This document shows, piece by piece, positions 32,055-41,400 of a stretch of DNA of 64,000 nucleotides. Each line of letters begins with the position of its first letter. The first letter of the stretch is position 1. The position numbers and the translations under genes are program-made. Below the pieces are notes generated by a model that was given only the letters and a program-made list of their open reading frames with translations, was not told where the DNA came from and ran no database searches. This stretch comes from Sphingomonas leidyi (GTDB lineage: Bacteria > Pseudomonadota > Alphaproteobacteria > Sphingomonadales > Sphingomonadaceae). The stretch lies in contig NZ_JAASQV010000006.1 in assembly GCF_011761945.1 (NCBI RefSeq), positions 142,761 through 206,760 of the forward strand. The letters run 5' to 3'.

Positions 32055-33983
32055 TCATGGAGTCAGCCCTGATCCCCCCGCCGAACCGCACGTGCAGCTT
32101 TCACCGCATGCGGCTCTCCACTGTGACGAACCATCACTTTGCCGTAGATCGGGCAGGCGGCCTCTGTGAGTATCCCAGTGGCATTGCTCGCACAGGACCA
32201 CCGTCCTGCGGGCGCGTGCCACCTTCATTCTCACGACAAAACCGCGGTGCGAAACATCGGCCATCCCCCGGATATGGTGCACCTGACACGGAACATCGGA
32301 TCGACCGCAAGCCTCGCATTGCTTGGCATTCTGACGATCAACCCAGTCCGTACGTGAGTGGGTGAACACCTGCGTCCAAGGCTGGATATCAATCCTGGAC
32401 GAGGTGGCCGGATCACGTTTCAGATGAGCCAGTTTCCAGACTTTGACCGATCGGGGCTGGCCATCGACGTCGTAGCCGATGGTGAATTCCTGCCCCGTCC
32501 TCATGCGGGCCACGACCGCTCGCACATTGGTTTTGTGCTTGCTGGCCAAGGTCTTGAACAAGCTCCACCGCTGGAGAAACTCAAGCCTGTTCAGCTTGAA
32601 GCTCACATCCTTGGCGAGAGCATAGTAGTTCGCAAAACCCCGCAATTCGGCGTTGTAAGCTAGGACGATCTCAACGTCGCTGCAGCTGAGCAGCAGGCTA
32701 CGATGACGCGGCTTCAACACCGACAGATCACCATAACCTTTTGCAGAAGCGAACGCGTGGACCTTCTCCCAAGGGACATGCAGCTGCATCACTTCCGACG
32801 GCGGCCTACGAAGGAAGCTGACGGAACCTTGTCGGCTCCGGACAACCCGTTGGCGTGTCGTATATGTGCGGACCTCATATCCAAGGAAGGCGGCTCCATC
32901 GCTCGCCTTGCGGATACCGCTTTTCTCCTCGGACACCGTGAGCGCCAGCGCCTCGGTCAGGAATGCCCTGACTTCGGCGAACACGCTTCGTGCATCCTCC
33001 TTGCTACCGATAACCCCAATCATGAAGTCGTCCGCGTAGCGACAGTAACGAAGTCGGCGATAACCGGGGTCCATCGCGTCTCTCGACGGGATGGACCGCT
33101 TTTGCGGCAGTAAGGTTTGGATTTTGGCCAAGGAGGCCGCAACCTTCACCTCGTCGACATTGTCTTTGGCCCGCAGCATGGTGACGCGCTTCCGTTGTTT
33201 CTGGATGCGCCCAGCCAGTCGCCCATATTCCGGGTTCGTGGCACGGACCTTCCCCCTCTCGAAAGCCGCGATCCGTTCCGCCATGAACATATCGAGTTCA
33301 TGGAGGTAGATGTTGGCCAAGATTGGAGAGACGATACCGCCCTGCGGAGTGCCGCTGTAGGTCCGGGTGTGAACCCGGTCTTCCATAACACCCGCCTTAA
33401 GCATGCTGCCGATCAAGCCGATGAATTTCTCGTCATCGATCCTTTTCCGCAACAGCCGCAGGAGGATGTCGTGGTCGATGTTCTCGAAGAACCCCGCGAC
33501 ATCCACATCTACGAGCCATTTCACCCCCGTCCATACGGCTTTGACGTGTTCAAGCGCCGTATGACACGACCGGCCCGGCCGGAATCCATGGGAGGCGTTC
33601 GAGAACACCGGTTCATAGATCCGTTCGAGCAGTTGCCGCGCCACTTCCTGAACGAGGCGGTCGTCGCGCGTGGGAATGCCCAGCGGACGCCGTTTGCCCT
33701 TGCCTTTCGGGATAAACACCCGACGCACTGGTTTGGGATCATAGGTCCCTGCCGTCACGCTGGCGATAATCGGGTCGAGGTCTTCCGGTCCGAAGTCCGC
33801 GAAGGTCTCGCCGTCAATACCCGGCGTCATCGCACCCTTGTTGGATCCGATCTTCTGGAGCCCCTCCTCCCAAAGGAGGCGAGACCCCATCAGACGATAG
33901 AGTCCATTCACCCTTTTGCCCGACGCAACGAGCGCCGGAATGGCCTCCAACCGGCCTTTCACAGTTTCTGGCAGCATCAGCAC
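32055..33983 (-). CDS. ltrA: Group II intron reverse transcriptase/maturase with HNH domain
   Basis: A 642-residue intron-encoded protein. RT domains 0-7 include RPLGIPTRDDRLVQE (RT1), SHGFRPGRSCHTAL (RT2), GTPQGGIVSPILANIYL (RT4) and the catalytic YADD at 316-319. A maturase domain follows, then an HNH endonuclease with CEACGR...CQVHHIRG...CEQCHWDTH at about 556-606. It reverse-transcribes the intron, helps splicing and nicks the target. The frame runs on through domain V and ends inside domain VI, a notable overlap of code and ribozyme. Confidence 0.95.
   Translation of the reverse strand: MLMLPETVKGRLEAIPALVASGKRVNGLYRLMGSRLLWEEGLQKIGSNKGAMTPGIDGETFADFGPEDLDPIIASVTAGTYDPKPVRRVFIPKGKGKRRPLGIPTRDDRLVQEVARQLLERIYEPVFSNASHGFRPGRSCHTALEHVKAVWTGVKWLVDVDVAGFFENIDHDILLRLLRKRIDDEKFIGLIGSMLKAGVMEDRVHTRTYSGTPQGGIVSPILANIYLHELDMFMAERIAAFERGKVRATNPEYGRLAGRIQKQRKRVTMLRAKDNVDEVKVAASLAKIQTLLPQKRSIPSRDAMDPGYRRLRYCRYADDFMIGVIGSKEDARSVFAEVRAFLTEALALTVSEEKSGIRKASDGAAFLGYEVRTYTTRQRVVRSRQGSVSFLRRPPSEVMQLHVPWEKVHAFASAKGYGDLSVLKPRHRSLLLSCSDVEIVLAYNAELRGFANYYALAKDVSFKLNRLEFLQRWSLFKTLASKHKTNVRAVVARMRTGQEFTIGYDVDGQPRSVKVWKLAHLKRDPATSSRIDIQPWTQVFTHSRTDWVDRQNAKQCEACGRSDVPCQVHHIRGMADVSHRGFVVRMKVARARRTVVLCEQCHWDTHRGRLPDLRQSDGSSQWRAACGESCTCGSAGGSGLTP
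32083..32116 (-). ncRNA. Group II intron domain V
   Basis: A 34-nt hairpin beginning GAGCCGCATGCG, with a GAAA tetraloop and ending CGTGCGGTTC on the minus strand. This is the most conserved ribozyme domain; the AGC catalytic triad is present. Domain VI follows to the intron end. Confidence 0.92.
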
Positions 33984-34588
33984 ACCCCATGATCGGTGGT
34001 TGAAGAATCACAGCTGCCGCCCTTCCCCCGGTCTTCCCCGCTTTCGGCCCGATCGCTCGAGACCTTATACAGTTGCACCGCCGCCTCCGAAGAGGTCGAT
34101 GTCCCGGGCATTACCCCGGGCATTTGAGTAATATGGCGGCTCCGTACCCATGCAGGCCGGCAGAAGCCGCCTGTTTAGGGCATCCCGTAGTTACGCTGAA
34201 TGGAGATGCGGCGCGGTTAGGTGTCCCGTTCGTCCACTAAACCCCTCGACGAGAGGCGCACCGGATGGGCTGAGAAACAGGCGGCCAAGACATGAGACCG
34301 CTGTCATCATCCGGACCTGGCGTGACAGTCGCTTTCGCCAGTATCGCTATATAGATTGCTGCAGACTGGGATTTAAGCAGTGTAGCCTTCACCATACGCA
34401 CCTTGCCCTGACCGTCATCGCCTCCATTTGCGACTAAGACGCATCTGGCCTTTTCCGAACATGCTATTGTTCCCCGTCCCTTTCGGGATTTCAGACCTTG
34501 TGAGGCCCGAGGTTAGTCCGGCGAGCAGAGGCATTCTCAACTTACCTCATCATCACTGATACTCCATTTCAGCGCCGCAACGGCGCAC

Positions 34589-34856
34589 TATCCTTGTAGC
34601 CGAACTGCTCACGGGTCTTGCTGCCTGGGTTCCAGAGAACCTTGCAGATGATCGCGAACACCTCGCCGCCGGCGCCGTTCGTCATCACCTGCACAGCGGC
34701 ATAGTAGGTGCGGTTTCGTGGGCAGGACGAGGCGAGCACCCTGAGACCCGAGGTGCCCCCATCGACCTCGCGGCTATAGGTGAACTGGTCGTCGAGATAG
34801 GCCTTTGCCGAGGCGTGACCGCCCATCGATGTAAAGGGCATGGTGAGCCAACCCAT
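34589..34856 (-). pseudogene. 5' exon of the intron-split conserved gene
   Basis: Begins MGWLTMPFTSMGGHASAKAY at the ATG at 34856, with an AAGGA box upstream. It encodes about 89 residues up to FGYKD and is then cut by the intron at 34588. The exon pattern (GLRVLASSCPRNRTYYAAVQ) is typical of DUF6927-like proteins found next to ArdC genes on alphaproteobacterial elements. If splicing occurs the gene is functional; the label reflects the DNA-level interruption. Confidence 0.8.
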
Positions 34857-34883
34857 GAGGGGTCCTTTCGCAAGCGGGAGGGG

Positions 34884-35852
34884 TCAGGCGGCTTCTGTCA
34901 GCGGATCGATGGAAGCGGACACTGGCGCGCCCTCGTCCCCATGATCGCTGCTGAAGGCGAGGAGGTAGTTGAAAGCTTGTTCGGCCTTGGCCGCGGCGTG
35001 AATGATCGCGGTCTTGTCCGCGCGCAGGATTCCGAGCCAGTGGGCGACATAGCTCGCGTGATTGTCGTGGAGCTCGTTGGGCAATCCGAGCTGCGCGCAG
35101 ATGAGGCCGCTGCCGATCTCGGCGACCAGCTCCTCGAATGCGTATGCCTGGTCCCCGAACCGCTTGCCGAACGTCCGCGCGAGGCGGGCGGTGCCGCCCG
35201 ACCAATGCGTCGTCTCGTGTGCGCGCACCGAAGCATAGTGGTCCATCGTCCTGAAGGACCGCTGGTGCGGCATCTGGATGTAATCGAAAGTCGGGTGGAA
35301 GAAGGCGCGATCGCCACCGTGGCGCACTTCGGCGGGGACGGCTCCGAAAAAGGCGTCGATCGCGCTTTGGCGGTCGGATGGGTCGCCAGGATCGATGATC
35401 TCGGATCCGGGATAGAAATAGGCTGGAAGTCCGTCGATCTGATCGGCGTTGAAGACGACATAGTGCCGCAGGAACCGGATATTCTTTTCGGTCTCGGCGC
35501 CCGTAACGGGATTGGCCTCGGTCTTTTTGAAGTTGGAATAATAGACTGAGAGTGAGCCGCTTTCGCCGCGGCGGACATTTGCGCCAAGCGCCTCGGCCTG
35601 GCGGTAAGTCATCCAATAACGGGATCGATAGCCATTCGCGTCGGCGATCGCCCAGAGATAGATGGTGTTGATGCCGGTGTATGGCGTGCCACAGTGCCGC
35701 AGCGGTCTGCCCCCGGCGCCGGTGACGCGCCACGGTCGGCTCCAGGGCGCAACCCCTTCCTCCAGTTTGCGAATGATGAGACTGGTGATCTCGGCCGCGA
35801 CGTCGCGGCTCGGTGTCGATTTGGCGCGCATGGTGATGTGCTCCGGTCGCAT
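34884..35852 (-). CDS. ardC: ArdC-family antirestriction protein
   Basis: A 322-residue protein with the two ArdC domains: an N-terminal ssDNA-binding part (VAPWSRPWRV, GTPYTGINTIYLW) and a C-terminal zincin-like part with HETTH (H212, E213, H216) and a downstream FEELVAEIGS glutamate. ArdC protects incoming single-stranded plasmid DNA from restriction. A second possible start lies at 35831. It is 28 bases upstream of the split conserved gene, the usual neighbour. Confidence 0.9.
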   Translation of the reverse strand: MRPEHITMRAKSTPSRDVAAEITSLIIRKLEEGVAPWSRPWRVTGAGGRPLRHCGTPYTGINTIYLWAIADANGYRSRYWMTYRQAEALGANVRRGESGSLSVYYSNFKKTEANPVTGAETEKNIRFLRHYVVFNADQIDGLPAYFYPGSEIIDPGDPSDRQSAIDAFFGAVPAEVRHGGDRAFFHPTFDYIQMPHQRSFRTMDHYASVRAHETTHWSGGTARLARTFGKRFGDQAYAFEELVAEIGSGLICAQLGLPNELHDNHASYVAHWLGILRADKTAIIHAAAKAEQAFNYLLAFSSDHGDEGAPVSASIDPLTEAA

Positions 35853-35926
35853 GACGGGATGGCCGCCGGCGCGGGCGCGCCGACGGCCAGTTTCTCGCGG
35901 TTGTTCGGATCGCTGTGGCCGGGTGG

Positions 35927-38041
35927 TCAGGCCTCGACCGGTTCGAAGAGCTCGCCGCCCTCGGCCTGCGAGCCGCGTTCTGCGTCATTGGACGGGTCTT
36001 CGGCATCGCCGTCATCAGCGGGATCGATGACGGTAGCGTTGGCATCGTCGAGGAACCGCATCGCATTGGGAACCCAGGCGAGCGCGGCCTGCTTGACCTC
36101 AGGTTCGACGATCGACTCACCGGCGAACAGCTTCTGGCAGCTTTCGGAGATCTCGGTCTTCTTGAGCGAAGCGTGACGGGCCGTGAGCGCCGGCCCCCCG
36201 ACATCGTGGAGGAGGCTGAGGATGGTGCCCTTGTTCACGCGGTCGAAGAAATTCTCCGAGGTCGGCCGCCACCAGCCCGCGACGTCAACCTCGAGGATCG
36301 TGGCGATCCGGTTGTGAAGCGGAACCTGGGCATTGGACGGGCCGGGCTTCGCTTCGAGCGACAGCGCGACGATATAAGCGAGCCAGTTCGCCTTGCTGTC
36401 ATCATCGAGAGCGCGGAACCCCTCGAAACGATCCACCTCGCTGTCATGCTCAGTCCACGCGGCGTCGAGACCATCATGAGCTTCCGCCAGGTAGGCCCGT
36501 GCGCGGGAGCTGGGCATGTCTCCGACCATGGGATCCTGCGGACCCATCGCGCGAATCGTCGTGCCGTATTTGACGGCGCTGTCGGTGGCACCGCCGGATG
36601 AGCACATCCGGGCGTCGATCATCACGAACAGCGCGAAGTCTAGCGCCAGTGCGGGCTGCGCTAGGAGGCACGACGCCAGGATGTCGCGTCGTTGGATCGC
36701 AAGCTCATCGTACAGCCGCCCGCTGAGTGGCTTTCCGCCGGGCGCCACCGCCTCGGGCCGACGGTCCGGCTGCGCGGAACCACGATCGGCGACGCGAAAT
36801 CCTCCGGTCGGCGACTCTTCCCGACCCGCCTCGCCGTCACGAGCAGTATCATCCTCGCCCGTGACCGGTTCGCGCGGCTTTTCAATGAGAATTTGCTGCT
36901 CGCTGTAATATTGCGAATCGAGCCGCATCTCGCCTTGAGGGGTGAGGACGAGGAACGCTCCCACATGGACTTTCAGCTCGTCCGGCAACACCGGAGGGCG
37001 ATTCTCGATTGCCTCGGCCTCGGCGATCAGCCGATCATCTTCCTGGTCGAGCACCTTGACCGCCTCCTCAGAAAGATCCGCATCCTGCATCTCGGCTTCG
37101 AGAGCACCGCGACGCTCTGCGATTTCGGCAAGCCGAGCACTCTGGGACGCGGTCAGTTCCGGCGGTTGAAGAATGACGCGGTAGAGCCCGTGGGCGGCAT
37201 TGTGCGTGTAGTTGCTGGCGATCGGGCGGATCCAGGCGAGCCCAGTCTCCTCACCGATCCGCCGGGCCTCGGCCTCCATGATCTCGCCGGCGAGACGATG
37301 GGCGATCTCCGGATTGACCCAACGGTCGTTGCCGTCTGTGAAAAGGTCGCCGTCGATCTTGCCGCCGGCAGTACGATAGCGCGGTTCGCCGACCAGCATC
37401 GCGATGGGGTCGCTGGCTTTGAGCGTCTCGTTTTCAATGACCCGGCGGATCGTGTCTGCGGTCACCTCACTGTGCTTATACGTGTTCCAGACCAGGAGCT
37501 GCTTCTCGCGGTTCTCGGTCGAGGCGTATGCCTTGGCGATATCAAGCGTGATCTCGCCCTTGCTCAGCGCCTCGAAGATCGGCTCGGCGAGCGAGGCGAG
37601 CCGCAGGCGACCCTCCACGAAGCGACGGGTGACGCCGAACCGCTTGGCAACCGCATCGATGTCGCCGCTCTTGCCGATGAAGTGCTGGAAAGCGCGGCAT
37701 TCTTCGGCCGGCGTCATCTTCAGCTGATGAAAGTTGGTGGCGGTCGAAGTCTCGGAGAGTTCGGCATCCTCCCCCGTCAGCACCATGACAGGCACGTCGT
37801 AGTCCGCCTCGGAGATCGTACCGCGCTCCGCCAGAAGACGGAGCGCTCGCCAACGGCGGCCGCCGTCGAACACCTCATAGGTCCCGCGCGGCTTTTTGGC
37901 CGGAGTGACGAGAAGGTTCTGCAGGACGCCCTTGGCCTCGATGCTCGCGGCCATGGGCCCGATCTGGAGCTGCTCGTCCGGCGCTGTGCGAACGTTGATT
38001 GGTGAGAGACGCAGCTTGCTGAGTTTGACGGTCTGGATCAC
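35927..38041 (-). CDS. Large ParB/KorB-like DNA-binding protein
   Basis: A 704-residue protein; GTG at 38041 with AGGAG upstream. The N-terminus is a ParB/Srx domain: LSPINVRTAPDEQLQIGPMA, FDGGRRWRALRLLAE, then a helix-turn-helix near SGDIDAVAKRFGVTRRFVEGRL. Most of the C-terminal half is a conserved accessory region of unknown fold with an acidic tail. This ParB class is found on sphingomonad and rhizobial plasmids beside ArdC and helicase genes and is separate from the partition ParB at 46.8 kb. It may be a regulator. Confidence 0.82.
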   Translation of the reverse strand: MIQTVKLSKLRLSPINVRTAPDEQLQIGPMAASIEAKGVLQNLLVTPAKKPRGTYEVFDGGRRWRALRLLAERGTISEADYDVPVMVLTGEDAELSETSTATNFHQLKMTPAEECRAFQHFIGKSGDIDAVAKRFGVTRRFVEGRLRLASLAEPIFEALSKGEITLDIAKAYASTENREKQLLVWNTYKHSEVTADTIRRVIENETLKASDPIAMLVGEPRYRTAGGKIDGDLFTDGNDRWVNPEIAHRLAGEIMEAEARRIGEETGLAWIRPIASNYTHNAAHGLYRVILQPPELTASQSARLAEIAERRGALEAEMQDADLSEEAVKVLDQEDDRLIAEAEAIENRPPVLPDELKVHVGAFLVLTPQGEMRLDSQYYSEQQILIEKPREPVTGEDDTARDGEAGREESPTGGFRVADRGSAQPDRRPEAVAPGGKPLSGRLYDELAIQRRDILASCLLAQPALALDFALFVMIDARMCSSGGATDSAVKYGTTIRAMGPQDPMVGDMPSSRARAYLAEAHDGLDAAWTEHDSEVDRFEGFRALDDDSKANWLAYIVALSLEAKPGPSNAQVPLHNRIATILEVDVAGWWRPTSENFFDRVNKGTILSLLHDVGGPALTARHASLKKTEISESCQKLFAGESIVEPEVKQAALAWVPNAMRFLDDANATVIDPADDGDAEDPSNDAERGSQAEGGELFEPVEA

Positions 38042-38188
38042 GGGGGAAACTCCTGATGGCGTCCGGCAAGTTCCGGACACCATTCCCGACCCCCCTTCCC
38101 TCTCTCTGGCTCAGAGCGCTCCGGGAGGGTGGACGCCGCCCCCCCCCGTGCTCGCTCTCGGTCGCCTCATGCTTAGAGACGCGCGCAC

Positions 38189-38222
38189 AAAAACGAAGGG
38201 CCGCCCTTTCGGACGACCCTTC
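38189..38222 (-). terminator. Strong terminator after the helicase gene
   Basis: A 12-bp stem with G-U pairs and a GAAA loop (38195-38222), followed on the minus strand by five T (38193-38189). It ends the helicase-methyltransferase transcript before the ParB-like gene. Nothing else is visible in 38042-38432. Confidence 0.8.
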
Positions 38223-38432
38223 CATTGTCCTGCCTGAACGGGCAGCTCAGCCGAGCCGGACTCCCGAGGCGGAGGTCTTGCTCATGAGAACTGCCGCACG
38301 CGGCATATGACAATGAGACATCTGACCACCTCCTTTCCGTTGTTGAACGATCGCTAAGATGTGGGCGCACAACGCGAATTTTCAATCCTGCGAATATTCG
38401 CGGTGGCTTATTCCGCATGCGCGTTGGCCGCC

Positions 38433-41400
38433 TCAGGCAGCGGCGCGCAGTATGCGATCGAGCGTGTCGCCGGCCGTTGCCATGGGCAGGAAGATGCGGG
38501 TTCGGTACTGGATGACCTCGGTGAAACAACCGAGGGCCTTAAGCCATGCGAGTTGCTGCGACGGTGCACCGACCAGTTCGATCCGCTGAGAGGCGTTCAC
38601 CAGGGAGCGTTTGATCGTCATCGGGAACGGCCTGGTCAGATCGACGCTGCGTCCCGACGAGGCAGACTTGATGATATCCGCGGGTGGCATGTTCTCGGCA
38701 CGGTCGATGCCGAGCCTTGTGAAGAGTTGCACGACATGCTCGTCGAAGACGAGGCGTCCGAGCCAGCTGTTGCCAGCCTTGTCCGCGATCCGGTTGACCA
38801 CGAGATGATCGCTCGGCAGCGCGGACCAGATCGGGAGCAGCAAGCCGGTCGCGAGCCGAATGGTTTCGGTGTCGACCTTGTTCGCTGCAACTTCTGCCTC
38901 TTCGAGCCACTTTCGACAGAAAGCGTCGCGGTCGATCGGCGTCCAGGCGCTCTCGAACAGCTCCTGCTCCCGCATGTATTCACGCCGTGTCGGCCGCATA
39001 AGCTCGAAACGCGGAATGGGCGTTCCCTCTTTCTCCTCCATGAGAGCGCGGGCACGGGTCTGCAACGCGACCATGCCGGACTTCCCGTTGATCAGGAACT
39101 CGGCTGTAGCATCGCTGTCCGCGATATGGAGGATGCGGTCCAGCGCGACCGGCGTTCTGCGATGAGCGATCTCGATCGTGAGCAGGTGTGATGTCGCCCC
39201 ACTGACCGGATCGGTTCGCAAGAGTGTGTCATCCACCAGCGTCGCGGTGTCGACGAGGATCGTCTCGACTCCGAGGTCGAGACGCCCGGCGTCGCGCGCG
39301 GCCGAAACACGGGTTTCGACCAAAGAAAGAAACTCATCGAATATCTTGTTCTGAAGGGCGATCGGGAGCGCCAGGATCCGGTTGAGCCAGCGCTGGATGG
39401 GCGGAAGCTCATCCCTCATGACTCCGTCCTTATCGCAGAGCTCTAGCCCGGTTCGGCTTTCGAACTCGCTATGCGACACGCTGGTCAGCTTGCCACCGAC
39501 AAGCAGATGAAACCAGCTGACGAGCGCCGCGCAGGCATATTCGCTCTCGAGATTATCGGCGGGATCAAAGAGGTTTTGCCCGCCGGTCTGGCGCTGGCCG
39601 CGGGTAAGAGCGCCCAGGCTGTCGAGGCGGCGCGCGATCGTGCTCGTGAAGCGCAGCTCGCCCTTGCAATCGGTTGTCACCGGCCGGAAGAGCGGGGTGC
39701 TCGCCTGATGCGTGCGATGGGTGCGGCCCAGGCCCTGGATGGCCCGGTCGGCGCGCCAGCCGGGCTCCAGCAACAAGTGGACGCGCTGTTCCTGGTTCGG
39801 CACGTCGCGCGACGCATGGTATGACCGACCCGTCCCGCCGGCATCGGAGAAGATGAGGATCCGCTTGCGGCCCTGCATGAAGGCGGCCGCCTCGGCCTGG
39901 CTGGTCCGGGTCGAGCGGGTTTCCAGCTTCTGGCGGCCGTCGGCCATCGAGACAAGCCGCTTGGTCCGCCCCGTCACTTCGGCGACCGTATCATGCCCGA
40001 ACTGCTCTAGCAGGCCGTCGAGTGCGGAGGTGATTGGTGGCAAGGCACACAGGTCTTCAATGAGCTGTGAACGGGCGGCCTCGGCCTCCGGGTTGTAAAC
40101 GGGATTTCCCGCCTCGTCTTCCATGGGCACGGAACGCTGCGTGCCGGTATCGTCCGTGAAAATGCGCATCTGCCGCGTCGGGAAGGCGCGCTCGAGATAG
40201 TCGATCACATATTCGCGAGGCGACAGATCGATCTCGAGCTCGGCGCGCTCGTCGGGGCTCAGCGCGTCGAGACGACGATCCAGGATCGACTCTGCGGTGG
40301 TAACTAGCTGTAGTACGACCGATTGGCCGTTTGCGAGATGTTGGCGGACGGCGGCGATCACGGTCGGAAGCTTCATGGACAGCAGCACCTGTCCGAAGAA
40401 GCGCTGCTTGGTGGATTCGAAGCGCGAGCGGGCCGACGCCTTGGCACCGCTGTTCAGCGTGGCGTTTTCCAGCCCGTCGACGACGCCGGTGAGTTCGAGT
40501 GCCCGTTCCATGTTCTGGTGGATGATCGACCAGGCGTCGGCATATGTGTCATAGATTTCGATCTGGGCCGGGGTCAGCTCGTGCCGCAGAATTTCGTACT
40601 CGACGCCCGCGAAACTCAAGGCTCGGGCCATGTAGAGACCGGTCGCCTTGAGATCGCGAGCAACTAGCTCCATCGCCGCGATGCCGCCCTTGCGGATGCC
40701 GCTGATGAATTGCTCGCGATCGGCAAAGGCGGTCTCCGGTCCCCAGAGACCGAGGCGGACCGCATATGCGAGATTGTTGACGTCGGACGCGCCGGTCGCA
40801 GAGGCATAGAGCACGCGCGCACTGGGAAGTTGGTTCTGGAGAAGCACGCCGCAGATACCCTGCTGCGATCCTTCCTTGGCGCCAAGGGCGCCCTCCCCGC
40901 CCGCGACGCCGCCCATTTCATGAGCCTCGTCGAACGCCAGCACGCCTTGGAAGTCGGCCCCCGCCCAATCGACGATCTGCTTCAGCCGGCTGTGATCGCC
41001 GCGCATCGAGCGCAGCGTGGGATAGGTGACGAGGAGGACACCCTGATCGAGCCTGATCGGCTCGTCGATCTTCCAGTTGGAGATGGGCTGAATGTCGCCG
41101 CTGAGACCGCCGAGCGCAGTCCAGTCCCGGCGCGCATCTTCGAGAAGGGGGGCGTTCTTGGTGACCCAGATGTTGCGGCGACGGCCTTGAAGCCAGTTGT
41201 CGAGAATGCAGGCTGCTATCTGCCGGCCCTTCCCTGTACCCGTCCCATCTCCCAGGAAGAAGCCTTTTCGATAGGCGTCGCCGTCCTCGGCAAGGGTCAA
41301 GCCGACGCCTTCCTTGTTCGGCTTGAAGCGACCGGGGATCGTCTGCGCCCAGGCATGCCCCGCATAGACGACCGTTTCGAGCTGGGAAGCGGAAAGCAGG

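Larger units (their letters stand above)
32034..34588 (-). mobile_element. Group II intron, complete
   Basis: A 2,555-bp intron on the minus strand. It starts with GTGCG at 34588 and ends with AC at 32034, both group II consensus ends. A canonical 34-nt domain V lies at 32083-32116, and the element encodes a reverse transcriptase/maturase with an HNH nuclease. The first 600 bases (34588-33984) hold domains I-III. The flanking exons rejoin into one open frame, which fixes the boundaries. All catalytic parts seem intact. Confidence 0.93.

Noticed and set aside
31693..32058. Stand-alone 121-residue gene starting at 32058
   Set aside because: Its first eight codons lie inside the group II intron; the natural reading is the 3' exon of the gene that begins at 34856.
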